DNA from: Streptomyces sp. NBC_01231
GTDB lineage: Bacteria; Actinomycetota; Actinomycetes; Streptomycetales; Streptomycetaceae
NCBI GenBank assembly: GCA_035999765.1
Contig: CP108521.1
Span: forward strand, 2,418,001 to 2,482,000
Length of the DNA stretch: 64,000 bases
Direction of reading: 5' to 3'
How positions within the stretch are numbered: the first letter of the stretch is position 1; every line of letters starts with the position of its first letter. The notes beneath the pieces are model-generated. The model was not told the DNA's origin. It did no database searches and was given only the letters and a program-made list of their open reading frames with translations. This document shows, in pieces, positions 41,956 to 50,631 of this stretch. The translations under genes were made by a program, and so were the position numbers.

Positions 41956-41962
41956 AAGCGCT
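41956..41962. promoter_or_regulatory. AAGCGCT site upstream of kdgD
   Basis: AACAAGCGCTCACGTT lies 17 bases upstream of the kdgD GTG. It shares the AAGCGCT core with the site upstream of the ABC operon at 34072. It may be a common repressor site; the match is short. Confidence 0.35.
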
Positions 41963-42078
41963 CACGTTTATGATTTGCATCCATATCTATGAACGAGGCC
42001 AGCCTAGGGATCCCCTTCAGGGCCGGTCAAGCGCCCAAACCCGCATCACAGAGCGGATCCGCCGGGTTCGCGCCACAC

Positions 42079-42108
42079 TTGACGGAGGACACCCACGATC
42101 CATAACGT
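42079..42108 (+). promoter_or_regulatory. sigma-70-type promoter for uronate dehydrogenase
   Basis: TTGACG (42079-42084) and TAACGT (42103-42108) are 18 bases apart, placing a start site near 42115 and a leader of about 50 bases before the ATG at 42166. Confidence 0.5.
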
Positions 42109-42165
42109 GTCCACGCATGTGAATGGGATCCATGCATGCGGCCGTCGACTCAAGGAGACCCGAGG

Positions 42166-42975
42166 ATGCCAGCTCCCCGCACCGTTCTGCTCACCGGCGC
42201 CGCCGGCGGGCTCGGCACCCTGATGCGGAATCTGCTCCCGGCCTTCGACTACGAACTGCGGCTGCTCGACCTGCGCCCGATCGAGGGCGACCCGGACGCC
42301 GTCACCGCGGACCTCGCCGACAAGGACGCCGTGCGGGAGGCCGTGCGGGGTGTCGACGCGATCATCCACCTCGCGGGCATCTCCCTGGAAGCCCCCTTCG
42401 AGAAGATCCTCTCGGCGAACATCGCGGGCACGTACAACCTGTACGAGGCCGCCCGCGAGGAGGGCGTGAAGCGCATCGTCTTCGCCTCCTCCAACCACGC
42501 GGTCGGCTTCACCCCGCGCCCCCAGGGCGACGACCCCCTCATCCCGATCGACACCCCGCGCCGCCCGGACACCTTCTACGGCCTGTCCAAGTCGTTCGGC
42601 GAGGACCTCGCCCAGTTCTACTGGGACAAGCACGGCATCGAGACCGTCTCCGTCCGCATCGGCTCCTGCTTCCCCGAGCCGACCAGCGTGCGCATGCTGT
42701 CGGTGTGGATGAGCCCGGCCGACGGCGCCCGCCTCTTCCACGCGGCCCTGACCGCCGAGAACGTCGGGCACACCGTCGTCTACGGCTCCTCCGCCAACAC
42801 CCGCCTGTGGTGGGACCTGAGCACCGCGCGGGCCCTCGGCTACGAGCCGAAGGACGACTCCGAGCCGTACGCCGAGAAGCTGATCGCCGAGCAGGGCGAC
42901 TTGGACCCTGACAACGTGGGCCACGCCTACCTGGGCGGCCACTTCGTCAGCGACCCGCCGATCTGGCCGTACTGA
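42166..42975 (+). CDS. udh: NAD-dependent uronate dehydrogenase
   Basis: A 269-residue short-chain/extended SDR enzyme that oxidises galacturonate or glucuronate to the aldarolactone. The NAD loop is TGAAGGLG near residue 11. IIHLAGISLEAPFEKILSANIAGTYNLYEAAR and IVFASSNHAVGF match the known uronate dehydrogenases closely. The catalytic pair is Tyr138/Lys142 (YGLSK), followed by VRIGSCFPEPTSVRMLSVW, which holds the uronate-binding residues, and LWWDLSTARALGYEPKDDSEPYAE. The ATG at 42166 has AAGGAG at 8 bases; an upstream ATG at 42136 lacks one. It is divergent from kdgD. Confidence 0.93.
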   Translation: MPAPRTVLLTGAAGGLGTLMRNLLPAFDYELRLLDLRPIEGDPDAVTADLADKDAVREAVRGVDAIIHLAGISLEAPFEKILSANIAGTYNLYEAAREEGVKRIVFASSNHAVGFTPRPQGDDPLIPIDTPRRPDTFYGLSKSFGEDLAQFYWDKHGIETVSVRIGSCFPEPTSVRMLSVWMSPADGARLFHAALTAENVGHTVVYGSSANTRLWWDLSTARALGYEPKDDSEPYAEKLIAEQGDLDPDNVGHAYLGGHFVSDPPIWPY

Positions 42976-43290
42976 CCCGGCGATCGCACAGACCGCCCGC
43001 ACAGACCGACCCGCCGCACCGACGCGGCGCAAAACCATCGTTCGCGGCGGCGGGCGGGCACCGAACGGGCCCGCCCGCCGCCGCATTCGGGCATCCGCGC
43101 TGCCCGATCGCGCGCCTCCGCTCCCTGCCCCGCAGGTCCGAGACGGTCACGCCGTCCCGTGAACGGGCACACACGGGCAACATCGAGCCCGCAACAGGCC
43201 TGGTCAGTGCCGCGCACCCGCTGTAGAACTTTCCCCCATGGGCCCCACCGGGCCCGAACGGGCAGGCAGGCACTGAAGCGGGTGACGGGT
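42976..43290. other. intergenic region between udh and the DeoR regulator
   Basis: No gene is supported in these 315 bases. They contain the udh terminator (43044-43084) and, from about 43150 on, the probable promoter region of the DeoR gene. No other ordered structure was seen. Confidence 0.6.
43044..43084 (+). terminator. terminator after udh
   Basis: A 16-bp perfect GC stem (43044-43059 with 43069-43084) and 9-base loop lie 68 bases beyond the udh stop. Confidence 0.82.
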
Positions 43291-44061
43291 ATGGACACGA
43301 GGACGGCGGAAGAACGCCAGCGGGAGATCGTGCGGGTGGCCCGCGCCACCGGTTCGGTCGACGTCTCCGCGCTCGCCGACGACCTGGGCGTGGCCAAGGA
43401 GACCGTACGGCGGGATCTGCGCGCCCTGGAGGACCACGGTCTGGTCCGCCGCACCCACGGCGGGGCCTATCCGGTGGAGAGCGCCGGCTTCGAGACGACG
43501 CTCGCCTTCCGCGCCACCAGCCACGTACCCGAGAAGCGCCGGATCGCGACCGCCGCGGCCGAGCTGCTCGGGGACGCCGAGACGGTCTTCGTCGACGAGG
43601 GCTTCACCCCGCAGCTCATCGCCGAGGCACTGCCCAGGGACCGGCCGCTGACCGTGGTCACCGCGTCCCTGCCGGTCGCGGGCGCGCTCGCCGAGACCGA
43701 GAACACCTCCGTCCTGCTGCTGGGCGGCCGGGTCCGCTCCGGCACCCTCGCCACGGTCGACCACTGGACGACGAAGATGCTGGCCGGCTTCGTCGTCGAC
43801 CTCGCCTACATCGGCGCCAACGGCATCTCCCGCGAACACGGACTGACCACGCCCGACCCGGCGGTCAGCGAGGTCAAGACACAGGCCGTCCGGGCCGCGC
43901 GCCGCACCGTGTTCGCGGGCGTCCACACCAAGTTCGGAGCGGTCAGCTTCTGCCGGTTCGCCGACATCGGCAGCCTGGAGACGATCGTGACGAGCACCCT
44001 CCTCCCCACGGCCGAGGCCCACCGCTACTCACTGCTGGGACCCCAGGTCATCCGCGTCTGA
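43291..44061 (+). CDS. DeoR/GlpR-family transcriptional regulator
   Basis: A 256-residue sugar repressor. The N-terminal DeoR HTH is at about residues 5-60 (RQREIVRVARATGSVDVSALADDLGVAKETVRRDLRALEDHGLVRRTHGGA). The DeoRC sensor domain (about 75-235) has the EKRRIATAAAELL helix, FVDEGFTP and LAYIGANGIS, typical of sugar-phosphate sensing. ATG 43291 gives the standard family length. It precedes, in the same direction, the polyol-type ABC operon that it probably controls. Confidence 0.9.
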   Translation: MDTRTAEERQREIVRVARATGSVDVSALADDLGVAKETVRRDLRALEDHGLVRRTHGGAYPVESAGFETTLAFRATSHVPEKRRIATAAAELLGDAETVFVDEGFTPQLIAEALPRDRPLTVVTASLPVAGALAETENTSVLLLGGRVRSGTLATVDHWTTKMLAGFVVDLAYIGANGISREHGLTTPDPAVSEVKTQAVRAARRTVFAGVHTKFGAVSFCRFADIGSLETIVTSTLLPTAEAHRYSLLGPQVIRV

Positions 44062-44155
44062 TCAACCGACTCACCCCTTCGCTGGGCACCCTGACGCCTC
44101 GCGACGCCCTTTATCTCCCCATATGCCTTTCTCCCCATACGTCCAGGAGCGATCC

Positions 44156-45529
44156 ATGCGAACCCAGAGCCGACGACGGCCCCCGCGAGCCACGCTCGCC
44201 ATGGCCGCCGCAGGGACGCTGCTCGCCCCGCTGCTCTCCGGCTGCTGGGTCGGAGCGGGCGGGTCCGGGTCGGGCGGCAACTCCATCAACGTCCTGATGG
44301 TCAACAACCCCCAGATGACCGAGCTGCAGAAGCTCACCGCCGCCCACTTCACCAAAGAGACCGGCATCAAGGTCAACTTCACCGTCCTGCCCGAGAACGA
44401 CGTCCGCGACAAGATCAGCCAGGACTTCGCCAACCAGGCCGGCCAGTACGACGTCGCCACCCTCTCCAACTACGAGATACCGATCTACGCCCGCAACGGC
44501 TGGCTGCACGAGATGAACTCCTACGTCGCCAAGGACCCGGCGTACGACGAACAGGACGTCCTCAAGCCGATGCGCCAGTCACTGACCGGCGACGACCACA
44601 AGCTCTACGGCCAGCCCTTCTACGGCGAGTCGTCCTTCCTGATGTACCGCAAGGACGTCCTGGCCCAGAAGGGCCTGACGATGCCCGCGCACCCGACCTG
44701 GACCCAGGTGGCCGACCTGGCCGCCAAGGTCGACGGGGCCCGGCCCGGCATGAAGGGCATCTGCCTGCGCGGCCTGCCGGGCTGGGGCGAGGTCATGGCA
44801 CCCCTGACCACGGTCGTGAACACCTTCGGCGGCACCTGGTTCGACAAGGACTGGAAGGCACGGCTCGACTCCCCCGAGTTCGAGAAGGCCGTGAAGTTCT
44901 ATGTCGACCTGGTCCGAGAGCACGGCGAGTCCGGCGCCGCCCAGTCCGGCTTCGCCGAGTGCCTCAACAACCTGACCCAGGGCAAGGTCGCCATGTGGTA
45001 CGACGCCACCTCCGCGGCCGGATCCCTGGAGGCGGCGAACTCCCCGGTCAAGGGCAAGCTCGGCTACGCACCCGCCCCCGTCGAGAAGACCGAGTCCGCC
45101 GGCTGGCTCTACACCTGGGCCTGGGGCATCCAGGACGCCTCCCGCAACCCCGACAAGGCCTGGAAGTTCATCTCCTGGGCGTCGAGCAAGCAGTACGAGC
45201 AACTGGTCGGCGACCAGATCGGCTGGGCCAACGTCCCCGCCGGCAAGCGCGCGTCGACGTACACGAATCCGGCCTACGCCAAGGAGGCCGCCGCCTTCCA
45301 GGAGATGACCAAGAAGGCCATCGAGGGCGCCAAGCCCAACGACCCCGGCGTGCAGCCGCGCCCCGCGCCCGGCATCCAGTTCGTCGGCATCCCCGAGTTC
45401 ACCGATCTCGGCACCAAGGTCTCCCAGCAGATCAGCGCGGCCATCGCCGGACGCCAGTCCGTCGCATCGGCCCTGAAGAAGTCCCAGCAGCTCGCCGAGC
45501 GGATCTCCGAGGAGTACGAGGGACGATGA
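44156..45529 (+). CDS. ABC transporter substrate-binding lipoprotein (polyol/sorbitol-mannitol type)
   Basis: A 457-residue extracytoplasmic solute-binding protein. The lipobox LLSGC follows an arginine-rich signal. INVLMVNNPQMTELQKLTAAHFTKETGIKVNFTVLPENDVRDKISQDFANQAGQYDVATLSNYEIPIYARNGWL is the polyol-binding-protein pattern, with YGQPFYGESSFLMYRKD after it. AGGAG lies before ATG 44156. The stop overlaps the permease start (ATGA). With the zinc dehydrogenase at the end of the operon, sugar-alcohol uptake and oxidation is the expected function. Confidence 0.9.
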   Translation: MRTQSRRRPPRATLAMAAAGTLLAPLLSGCWVGAGGSGSGGNSINVLMVNNPQMTELQKLTAAHFTKETGIKVNFTVLPENDVRDKISQDFANQAGQYDVATLSNYEIPIYARNGWLHEMNSYVAKDPAYDEQDVLKPMRQSLTGDDHKLYGQPFYGESSFLMYRKDVLAQKGLTMPAHPTWTQVADLAAKVDGARPGMKGICLRGLPGWGEVMAPLTTVVNTFGGTWFDKDWKARLDSPEFEKAVKFYVDLVREHGESGAAQSGFAECLNNLTQGKVAMWYDATSAAGSLEAANSPVKGKLGYAPAPVEKTESAGWLYTWAWGIQDASRNPDKAWKFISWASSKQYEQLVGDQIGWANVPAGKRASTYTNPAYAKEAAAFQEMTKKAIEGAKPNDPGVQPRPAPGIQFVGIPEFTDLGTKVSQQISAAIAGRQSVASALKKSQQLAERISEEYEGR

Positions 45530-46464
45530 CCGCGACCGCAACGGCTCCGACAGCCACCACTCCCGTACCCACCGTGCGGCAGCCCTCCGCCCGCCTGCGT
45601 GCCTGGGCCACCCGCGCCCCGCTGCTCCCCGCCCTGATCTTCATGATCGTGGTCACCCAACTCCCGTTCGTGGCCACGCTGGTGATCTCCTTCTTCGACT
45701 GGAACGCCCTCTATCCCAAGGCCCGCCATTTCACCGGCCTCGACAACTACCAGCAGGTGCTGACCGACGCCGACCTGCGCCAGTCCGTGTGGACGACGGT
45801 CCTGCTGACGGTCGCGGTGGTCCTCGCCAGCCTGATCCTGGGACTGGCCCTGGCGCTGCTGCTTGACCGGAAGTTCCGCGGCCGGGGCGTGGTCCGCACG
45901 CTCCTCATCGCCCCCTTCCTGGTGGTCCCGGTGGCGGCGGCCCTGCTCTGGAAGCATGTGCTGTACAACCCTGAATACGGCCTGCTCAATGGGTTGTTGC
46001 ACTATGTGGGCGGTCCACAGCCGGACTGGATCTCCAACACCCCGCTGCTCGCGGTCGAGGCCTCCCTCGTCTGGCAGTGGACCCCGTTCATGATGCTGAT
46101 CCTGCTGGCCGGCCTGCAGAGCCGCGACCAGCAGCAGATGGAGGCGGCGAGGGTCGACGGCGCGAGCAACTGGCAGATCTTCCGCTATCTGACGCTCCCG
46201 CACCTGCGCCGCTACCTCGAACTCGGGGCGCTCCTGGGCTCGATCTACATCGTCCAGAACTTCGACGCGGTCTTCACGATCACGTCCGGCGGCCTGGGCA
46301 CCGCCAACCTCCCCTACACCGTCTACCAGAGCTTCTACCAGGCCCACGAGAACGGCCTCGCCTCGGCCGCCGGCGTCCTGGTGGTCATCGGCTCGATCAT
46401 CATCGCGACCTTCGCCCTGCGCGTGGTGTCGTCCCTGTTCCGCGAGGAGGTGGGTCGGGCATGA
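45526..46464 (+). CDS. polyol ABC transporter permease (MalF-like)
   Basis: A 312-residue membrane subunit with six helices. After a Thr/Pro-rich start, the first helix is LLPALIFMIVVTQLPFVATLVISF. The EAA loop is MEAARVDGASNWQIFRYLTLPHLRRY. The ATG overlaps the binding-protein stop, and the TGA overlaps the next permease ATG. Confidence 0.93.
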   Translation: MTATATAPTATTPVPTVRQPSARLRAWATRAPLLPALIFMIVVTQLPFVATLVISFFDWNALYPKARHFTGLDNYQQVLTDADLRQSVWTTVLLTVAVVLASLILGLALALLLDRKFRGRGVVRTLLIAPFLVVPVAAALLWKHVLYNPEYGLLNGLLHYVGGPQPDWISNTPLLAVEASLVWQWTPFMMLILLAGLQSRDQQQMEAARVDGASNWQIFRYLTLPHLRRYLELGALLGSIYIVQNFDAVFTITSGGLGTANLPYTVYQSFYQAHENGLASAAGVLVVIGSIIIATFALRVVSSLFREEVGRA

Positions 46465-47312
46465 GCGGCATCGCCGTACGACCGAGCAGTGGCCGTCGTA
46501 AGGGAGCGGGCCTCGGCCTGGTGGCCTGGCTGCTGGGGATCGTCTTCTTCCTCCCCATCGCCTGGATGGCCCTGACGTCCTTCCACTCGGAGCAGGACGC
46601 GGCAACCAATCCGCCCTCCTTCGGAGCCGCCCTCACCCTGGACGGCTACCGCGAGTTCTTCGGCACGGGCGGCGGCGCGAGCCCCTGGCCGGCGCTGGTC
46701 AACTCGACGGTGGCCTCGCTGGCGTCGACGCTGTTCGTCCTCCTCCTGGCCTTCCCGGCGGCGTACGCGCTGTCGATCCGGCCGGTGAAGAAGTGGACGG
46801 ACGTCCTGTTCTTCTTCCTGTCCACGAAGATGCTCCCGGCCGTGGCGGGCCTGCTGCCGATCTACCTGTTCGCGAAGAACACCGGCATGCTCGACAACAT
46901 CTGGCTGCTGGTCATCCTCTACACCTCGATGAACCTGCCGATCGCGGTGTGGATGATGCAGTCCTTCCTCGCCGAGGTCCCGGTCGCGGTGATCGAGGCG
47001 GCGAAGGTCGACGGGGCGCCCCTGCCGACGATCCTGGCCCGTGTGGTGGCCCCCATCGCCCTCCCGGGAATCGCCGCGACAGCGCTCATCTGCTTCATCT
47101 TCAGCTGGAACGAACTGCTCTTCGCCCGCGTGCTGACGGGTGTGGTGGCCGAGACCGCCCCCGTCTTCCTGACCGGCTTCATCACCAGCCAGGGCCTGTT
47201 CCTGGCGAAGGTGTGCGCCGCGTCGCTCGTGATCTCCCTGCCGGTGCTCGCCGCGGGGTTCGCCGCCCAGGACAAGCTGGTCCAGGGCCTGTCGTTGGGA
47301 GCCGTGAAATGA
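46461..47312 (+). CDS. polyol ABC transporter permease (MalG-like)
   Basis: A 283-residue membrane subunit. The EAA loop is IEAAKVDGAPLPTILARVVAPIALPG and the C-terminus ends DKLVQGLSLGAVK, typical of the MalG partner. Start and stop both overlap neighbours by ATGA. No ATPase follows; a zinc alcohol dehydrogenase does. Confidence 0.93.
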   Translation: MSGIAVRPSSGRRKGAGLGLVAWLLGIVFFLPIAWMALTSFHSEQDAATNPPSFGAALTLDGYREFFGTGGGASPWPALVNSTVASLASTLFVLLLAFPAAYALSIRPVKKWTDVLFFFLSTKMLPAVAGLLPIYLFAKNTGMLDNIWLLVILYTSMNLPIAVWMMQSFLAEVPVAVIEAAKVDGAPLPTILARVVAPIALPGIAATALICFIFSWNELLFARVLTGVVAETAPVFLTGFITSQGLFLAKVCAASLVISLPVLAAGFAAQDKLVQGLSLGAVK

Positions 47313-48298
47313 AGGCCGCCGTCATCGAGTCCGTGGGCCGTGCCGTCGTCACCGAGGTCCCGGACCCGACGCCGGGACCCCGCGAGGTCGTCGTGGAGGT
47401 CGCCGCCTGCGGCCTGTGCGGCACCGACCTGCACATCCTCCAGGGCGAGTTCGCACCGAAGCTGCCGATCGTGCCCGGGCACGAGTTCGCGGGCGAGGTG
47501 GTCGGGGTGGGTACCCAGGTCACGGAGGTCGCGGTCGGCGACCGGGTCGCGGTCGATCCCTCGCTGTACTGCTACGAGTGCCGGTACTGCCGTACGGGCC
47601 ACAACAACCTCTGCGAGAGGTGGGCCGCGATCGGCGTCACCACGGCCGGGGGCGCGGCGCAGTTCGCGGTGGCCCCGGTGGCCAACTGCGTGAAGCTGCC
47701 CGAGCACGTGCGCACGCAGGACGCGGCACTGGTCGAACCGCTCTCCTGCGCCGTCCGCGGCTACGACGTGCTCCAGTCCCGCCTCGGCGCCCACGTCCTG
47801 ATCTACGGCTCCGGGACGATGGGCCTGATGATGCTGGAGCTCGCCAAGCGGACGGGGGCGGCGAGCGTGGACATGGTGGACATCAACGAGCAGCGCCTGG
47901 CCACGGCCCAGCGGCTCGGGGTGTCGTCCTCGGCGACCGGCGCCGACGAACTCGACCGGCCGCAGGGCTGGGACCTCGTGGTCGACGCGACCGGCAACGC
48001 GGCGGCGATCCAGGACGGCCTGGGCCGGGTGGCCAAGGCGGGCACCTTCCTCCAGTTCGGCGTCGCCGACTACGCGACGCGGGTGACGATCGACCCGTAC
48101 CGCATCTACAACCAGGAGATCACCATCACCGGCTCGATGGCGGTCCTGCACAGCTTCGAGCGGGCGGCGGAACTGTTCGCGAACGGTGTCCTGGACCCGG
48201 AGGTCTTCATCAGCGACCGCATCCCGCTGGACCGCTACCCGGAGGCACTGGACCAGTTCAAGGCGGGGGTGGGGCGGAAGATCGTGGTGGTGCCGTAA
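47309..48298 (+). CDS. zinc-dependent medium-chain alcohol dehydrogenase (sorbitol/polyol dehydrogenase type)
   Basis: A 329-residue MDR enzyme. The catalytic zinc site is formed by Cys37 (CGLCGTD), His58 and Glu59 (GHEFAGE). The structural zinc has four cysteines at 88, 91, 94 and 102 (CYECRYCRTGHNNLC). The NAD loop is GSGTMG. Coupled by ATGA to the permease, it most likely oxidises the imported polyol to a ketose. Confidence 0.9.
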   Translation: MKAAVIESVGRAVVTEVPDPTPGPREVVVEVAACGLCGTDLHILQGEFAPKLPIVPGHEFAGEVVGVGTQVTEVAVGDRVAVDPSLYCYECRYCRTGHNNLCERWAAIGVTTAGGAAQFAVAPVANCVKLPEHVRTQDAALVEPLSCAVRGYDVLQSRLGAHVLIYGSGTMGLMMLELAKRTGAASVDMVDINEQRLATAQRLGVSSSATGADELDRPQGWDLVVDATGNAAAIQDGLGRVAKAGTFLQFGVADYATRVTIDPYRIYNQEITITGSMAVLHSFERAAELFANGVLDPEVFISDRIPLDRYPEALDQFKAGVGRKIVVVP

Positions 48299-48391
48299 GC
48301 GGATTCTGACGGGGCGGGTCGGGGCGGCGGGGGCGCGGCGGGGGCGAAATCCACTGGAGGCCGCCACCGCCGAACCCCTACCCTCCCGGAC

Positions 48392-48616
48392 ATGGCCGGC
48401 CCCCACGGATTCAGCTACGAGGCACACGCGAACGGCACCGTCCACATCTCCCACCACCATCACCTCGCGACCACCCTCAAGGGTGCCCGCGCCGCACGGT
48501 TCCTCGCCGAGGTCGAGTCCGCGTCCGACCCCCAGCTCGTCATGGCCCGGTGGACCGGCAACTACAAACGGGGCAACGAACGCGCCGCCCGCGCCCACCC
48601 CCACAACAACCGCTGA
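48392..48616 (+). CDS. small conserved Streptomyces protein of unknown function
   Basis: A 74-residue basic, histidine-rich protein (HISHHHHLATTL) with WTGNYKRGNERAARAHPHNNR at the end. The codon use looks genuine and the length is typical of a family seen across streptomycetes. No clear ribosome site precedes the ATG, so it may be leaderless. No function can be proposed; the histidine cluster might bind metal. Confidence 0.6.
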   Translation: MAGPHGFSYEAHANGTVHISHHHHLATTLKGARAARFLAEVESASDPQLVMARWTGNYKRGNERAARAHPHNNR

Positions 48617-48681
48617 GCGACACCGACCCGATTGGCCCTCGGTAAGGGAACGGTAAAACGCCTTCACTCGTTCAACGGGGC

Positions 48682-49917
48682 ATGACAGCTATGACCCCCG
48701 GCTCGAACATCCCCCTCTCCGCCGCCCGCGTGACGGTGGACGTCGCCGCCCCGGTGCGGCTCGACGTATCGGGCCTGCTGCTCACCGCCGACGGCAAGGT
48801 GCGCTCCGACGACGACTTCATCTTCTACAACCAGCCCACCGGCCCCGGCGTGACCTACCGCTCGGGCGGCGGCACGGCCCCGGACGCGATCACCGTCGAC
48901 ACCTCCGCCGTCCCCCCGGGCATCGAGAAGATCGTCGTCACCGCCAGCCCGGACGCGGCCGGCCAGACCTTCCAGGGCATCGAGCCGACGGCCACCATCC
49001 GCAACGGGGACGACAACAGCGTCCTGGCCACGTTCACGCCCCCGCAGCTGGGCACCGAGACGGCCCTGGTGATCGTGGAGGTCTATCTCCGCAACGGCGC
49101 CTGGAAGGCCCGCGCGGTCGGCCAGGGGTACGCCAACGGCCTCGCGGGCATCGCCACCGACTTCGGCGTCTCCGTGGAGGAGCCCGCCGCCCCGGCCGCC
49201 GCTCCCGCCCAGCCGGTGGCTCCCCCGCCGGCCATGCAGCCCCCGGTGGCGCCGCCGGCCCCGCCGCTCGACCCGCGGGTCAGCGCGCCGCCGGCCCCCG
49301 CCGCGCCCCCGGCCCCGCCCGCCCCCGTCCCCGGCGCCGGGAAGATCAACCTCGACAAGGGCCGGGTCAGCCTCCAGAAGAACCAGACCGTCTCCCTGGT
49401 CAAGGGCGGCCGCCCGCTGCTGTCCCAGGTCAAGATGGGCCTCGGCTGGGAACCGGCGTACCGCGGCAAGGACATCGACCTGGACGCCTCGGTCATCGCG
49501 TACGGCCCGCAGCGCAACCACATCGACAGTTGCTACTTCGGCAAGCTGTCCATCGTGAACGGCGCGATCAAGCACTCCGGCGACAACCTCACGGGTGAGG
49601 GCGGCGGCGACGACGAGGTGATCGTGGTCGACCTCGGCCGTCTCCCGCAGGAGGTCACCGGCCTGGTCTTCACGGTCAACTCGTTCACCGGCCAGAAGTT
49701 CACCGAGGTCGCCAAGGCCTACTGCCGCCTCCTGGACGCCGCGACCGGCGAGGAACTCGTCCGCTTCGACCTCACCAACGCCGAAGCACAGACCGGCGTG
49801 ATGATGGCGAAGCTGGTCCGCCAGTTCTCCGGCGAGTGGGACATGACGGCGATGGGCGACTTCGTGAAGTCCCGCACGGTACGGGGCATGGTGAAGCCGG
49901 CGGCCCAGTCCCTGTAA
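48682..49917 (+). CDS. two-domain TerD-family protein
   Basis: A 411-residue cytoplasmic protein with two TerD-like domains. The first (about 5-165) shows VTVDVAAPVRLDVSGLLLTADGKVRSDDDFIFYNQPTGPGVTYRSGG. A Pro/Ala-rich linker (about 170-215) follows, then the second (about 216-405), with KINLDKGRVSLQKNQTVSLVKGG and LDASVIAYG, the calcium-binding pattern of TerD (YFGKLSIVNGAIKHSGDNLTGEG). TerD proteins bind calcium and take part in stress and tellurite responses; streptomycetes have many. There is a second possible start 9 bases downstream. Confidence 0.92.
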   Translation: MTAMTPGSNIPLSAARVTVDVAAPVRLDVSGLLLTADGKVRSDDDFIFYNQPTGPGVTYRSGGGTAPDAITVDTSAVPPGIEKIVVTASPDAAGQTFQGIEPTATIRNGDDNSVLATFTPPQLGTETALVIVEVYLRNGAWKARAVGQGYANGLAGIATDFGVSVEEPAAPAAAPAQPVAPPPAMQPPVAPPAPPLDPRVSAPPAPAAPPAPPAPVPGAGKINLDKGRVSLQKNQTVSLVKGGRPLLSQVKMGLGWEPAYRGKDIDLDASVIAYGPQRNHIDSCYFGKLSIVNGAIKHSGDNLTGEGGGDDEVIVVDLGRLPQEVTGLVFTVNSFTGQKFTEVAKAYCRLLDAATGEELVRFDLTNAEAQTGVMMAKLVRQFSGEWDMTAMGDFVKSRTVRGMVKPAAQSL

Positions 49918-49935
49918 CCACCGCTACGACCACCG

Positions 49936-49961
49936 GGGCGCCCCCGTCGCAGGGGGCGCCC
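49936..49961. terminator. bidirectional terminator between TerD and TetR genes
   Basis: A 10-bp perfect stem (49936-49945 with 49952-49961) and 6-base loop GTCGCA sit in a 49-base gap between convergent genes. Confidence 0.82.
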
Positions 49962-49966
49962 GGCGT

Positions 49967-50554
49967 TCAGCTCTCCGCGTCCGCCGTTCCCGGTCTCAAA
50001 CCCTCCGTCAGCAACGACACATACCGCCGGATGGTCTTCCCCTGCCCGTCGGCCAACTCCGACGCCGTGGCGACTCCGTGCGCGAGCCGCAGCACGTCGA
50101 CCGGATCGACGTCCGCTCGCAGGGTCCCCTCCCGCTGTGCCGCCTCCACCAGCCGCGTCGCCGCCGCCTTCATCGTGCCGGCGCACACGGTGGCCGCGGC
50201 CGAACTGCCGTCCGTGACGGTCGACCCCAGCAGCGCCCTCAGCCCACGGACCTGGATCATCCCCACGCCGAGTTCGTTCAGCCACTCCACCAGGGCGTCG
50301 CCAGGCGGCAGCCGCGCCGCGATCTCGTCCGCGCGCGCCGCGATCGCCTCGATCCGGTCGACGTACGCCTCCTCCAGAAGCGCCTGACGCGTGGGGAAGT
50401 GCCGGTACAGCGTGCCGGTCCCGACCCCGGCCCGCTTGGCGATGTCGTCGAGGGACGCGCCTTCCCCGTGCTCGGCGAAGGCCTCCGCCGCCACCTCAAG
50501 CAACCGCTCGTAGTTGCGCCGGGCGTCCGCACGCATGGGCCTGACCTGCGCCAT
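49967..50554 (-). CDS. TetR-family transcriptional regulator
   Basis: A 195-residue repressor. The HTH is at residues about 10-55 (RRNYERLLEVAAEAFAEHGEGASLDDIAKRAGVGTGTLYRHFPTRQALLEEAY). The ligand-binding domain is helical and ends LRLAHGVATASELADGQGKTIRRYVSLLTEGLRP, as in the group that controls oxidoreductases or efflux pumps. ATG 50554 has GAGGAG at 7 bases. No partner lies immediately adjacent in divergent orientation, so its target is unclear. Confidence 0.9.
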   Translation of the reverse strand: MAQVRPMRADARRNYERLLEVAAEAFAEHGEGASLDDIAKRAGVGTGTLYRHFPTRQALLEEAYVDRIEAIAARADEIAARLPPGDALVEWLNELGVGMIQVRGLRALLGSTVTDGSSAAATVCAGTMKAAATRLVEAAQREGTLRADVDPVDVLRLAHGVATASELADGQGKTIRRYVSLLTEGLRPGTADAES

Positions 50555-50631
50555 CCACAAACTCCTCGCGCCGGGGACCCTGTGCGCACCTTACGAGCAA
50601 GGGCCCCGCACGCACAGCGCCGGTCCGGCCC

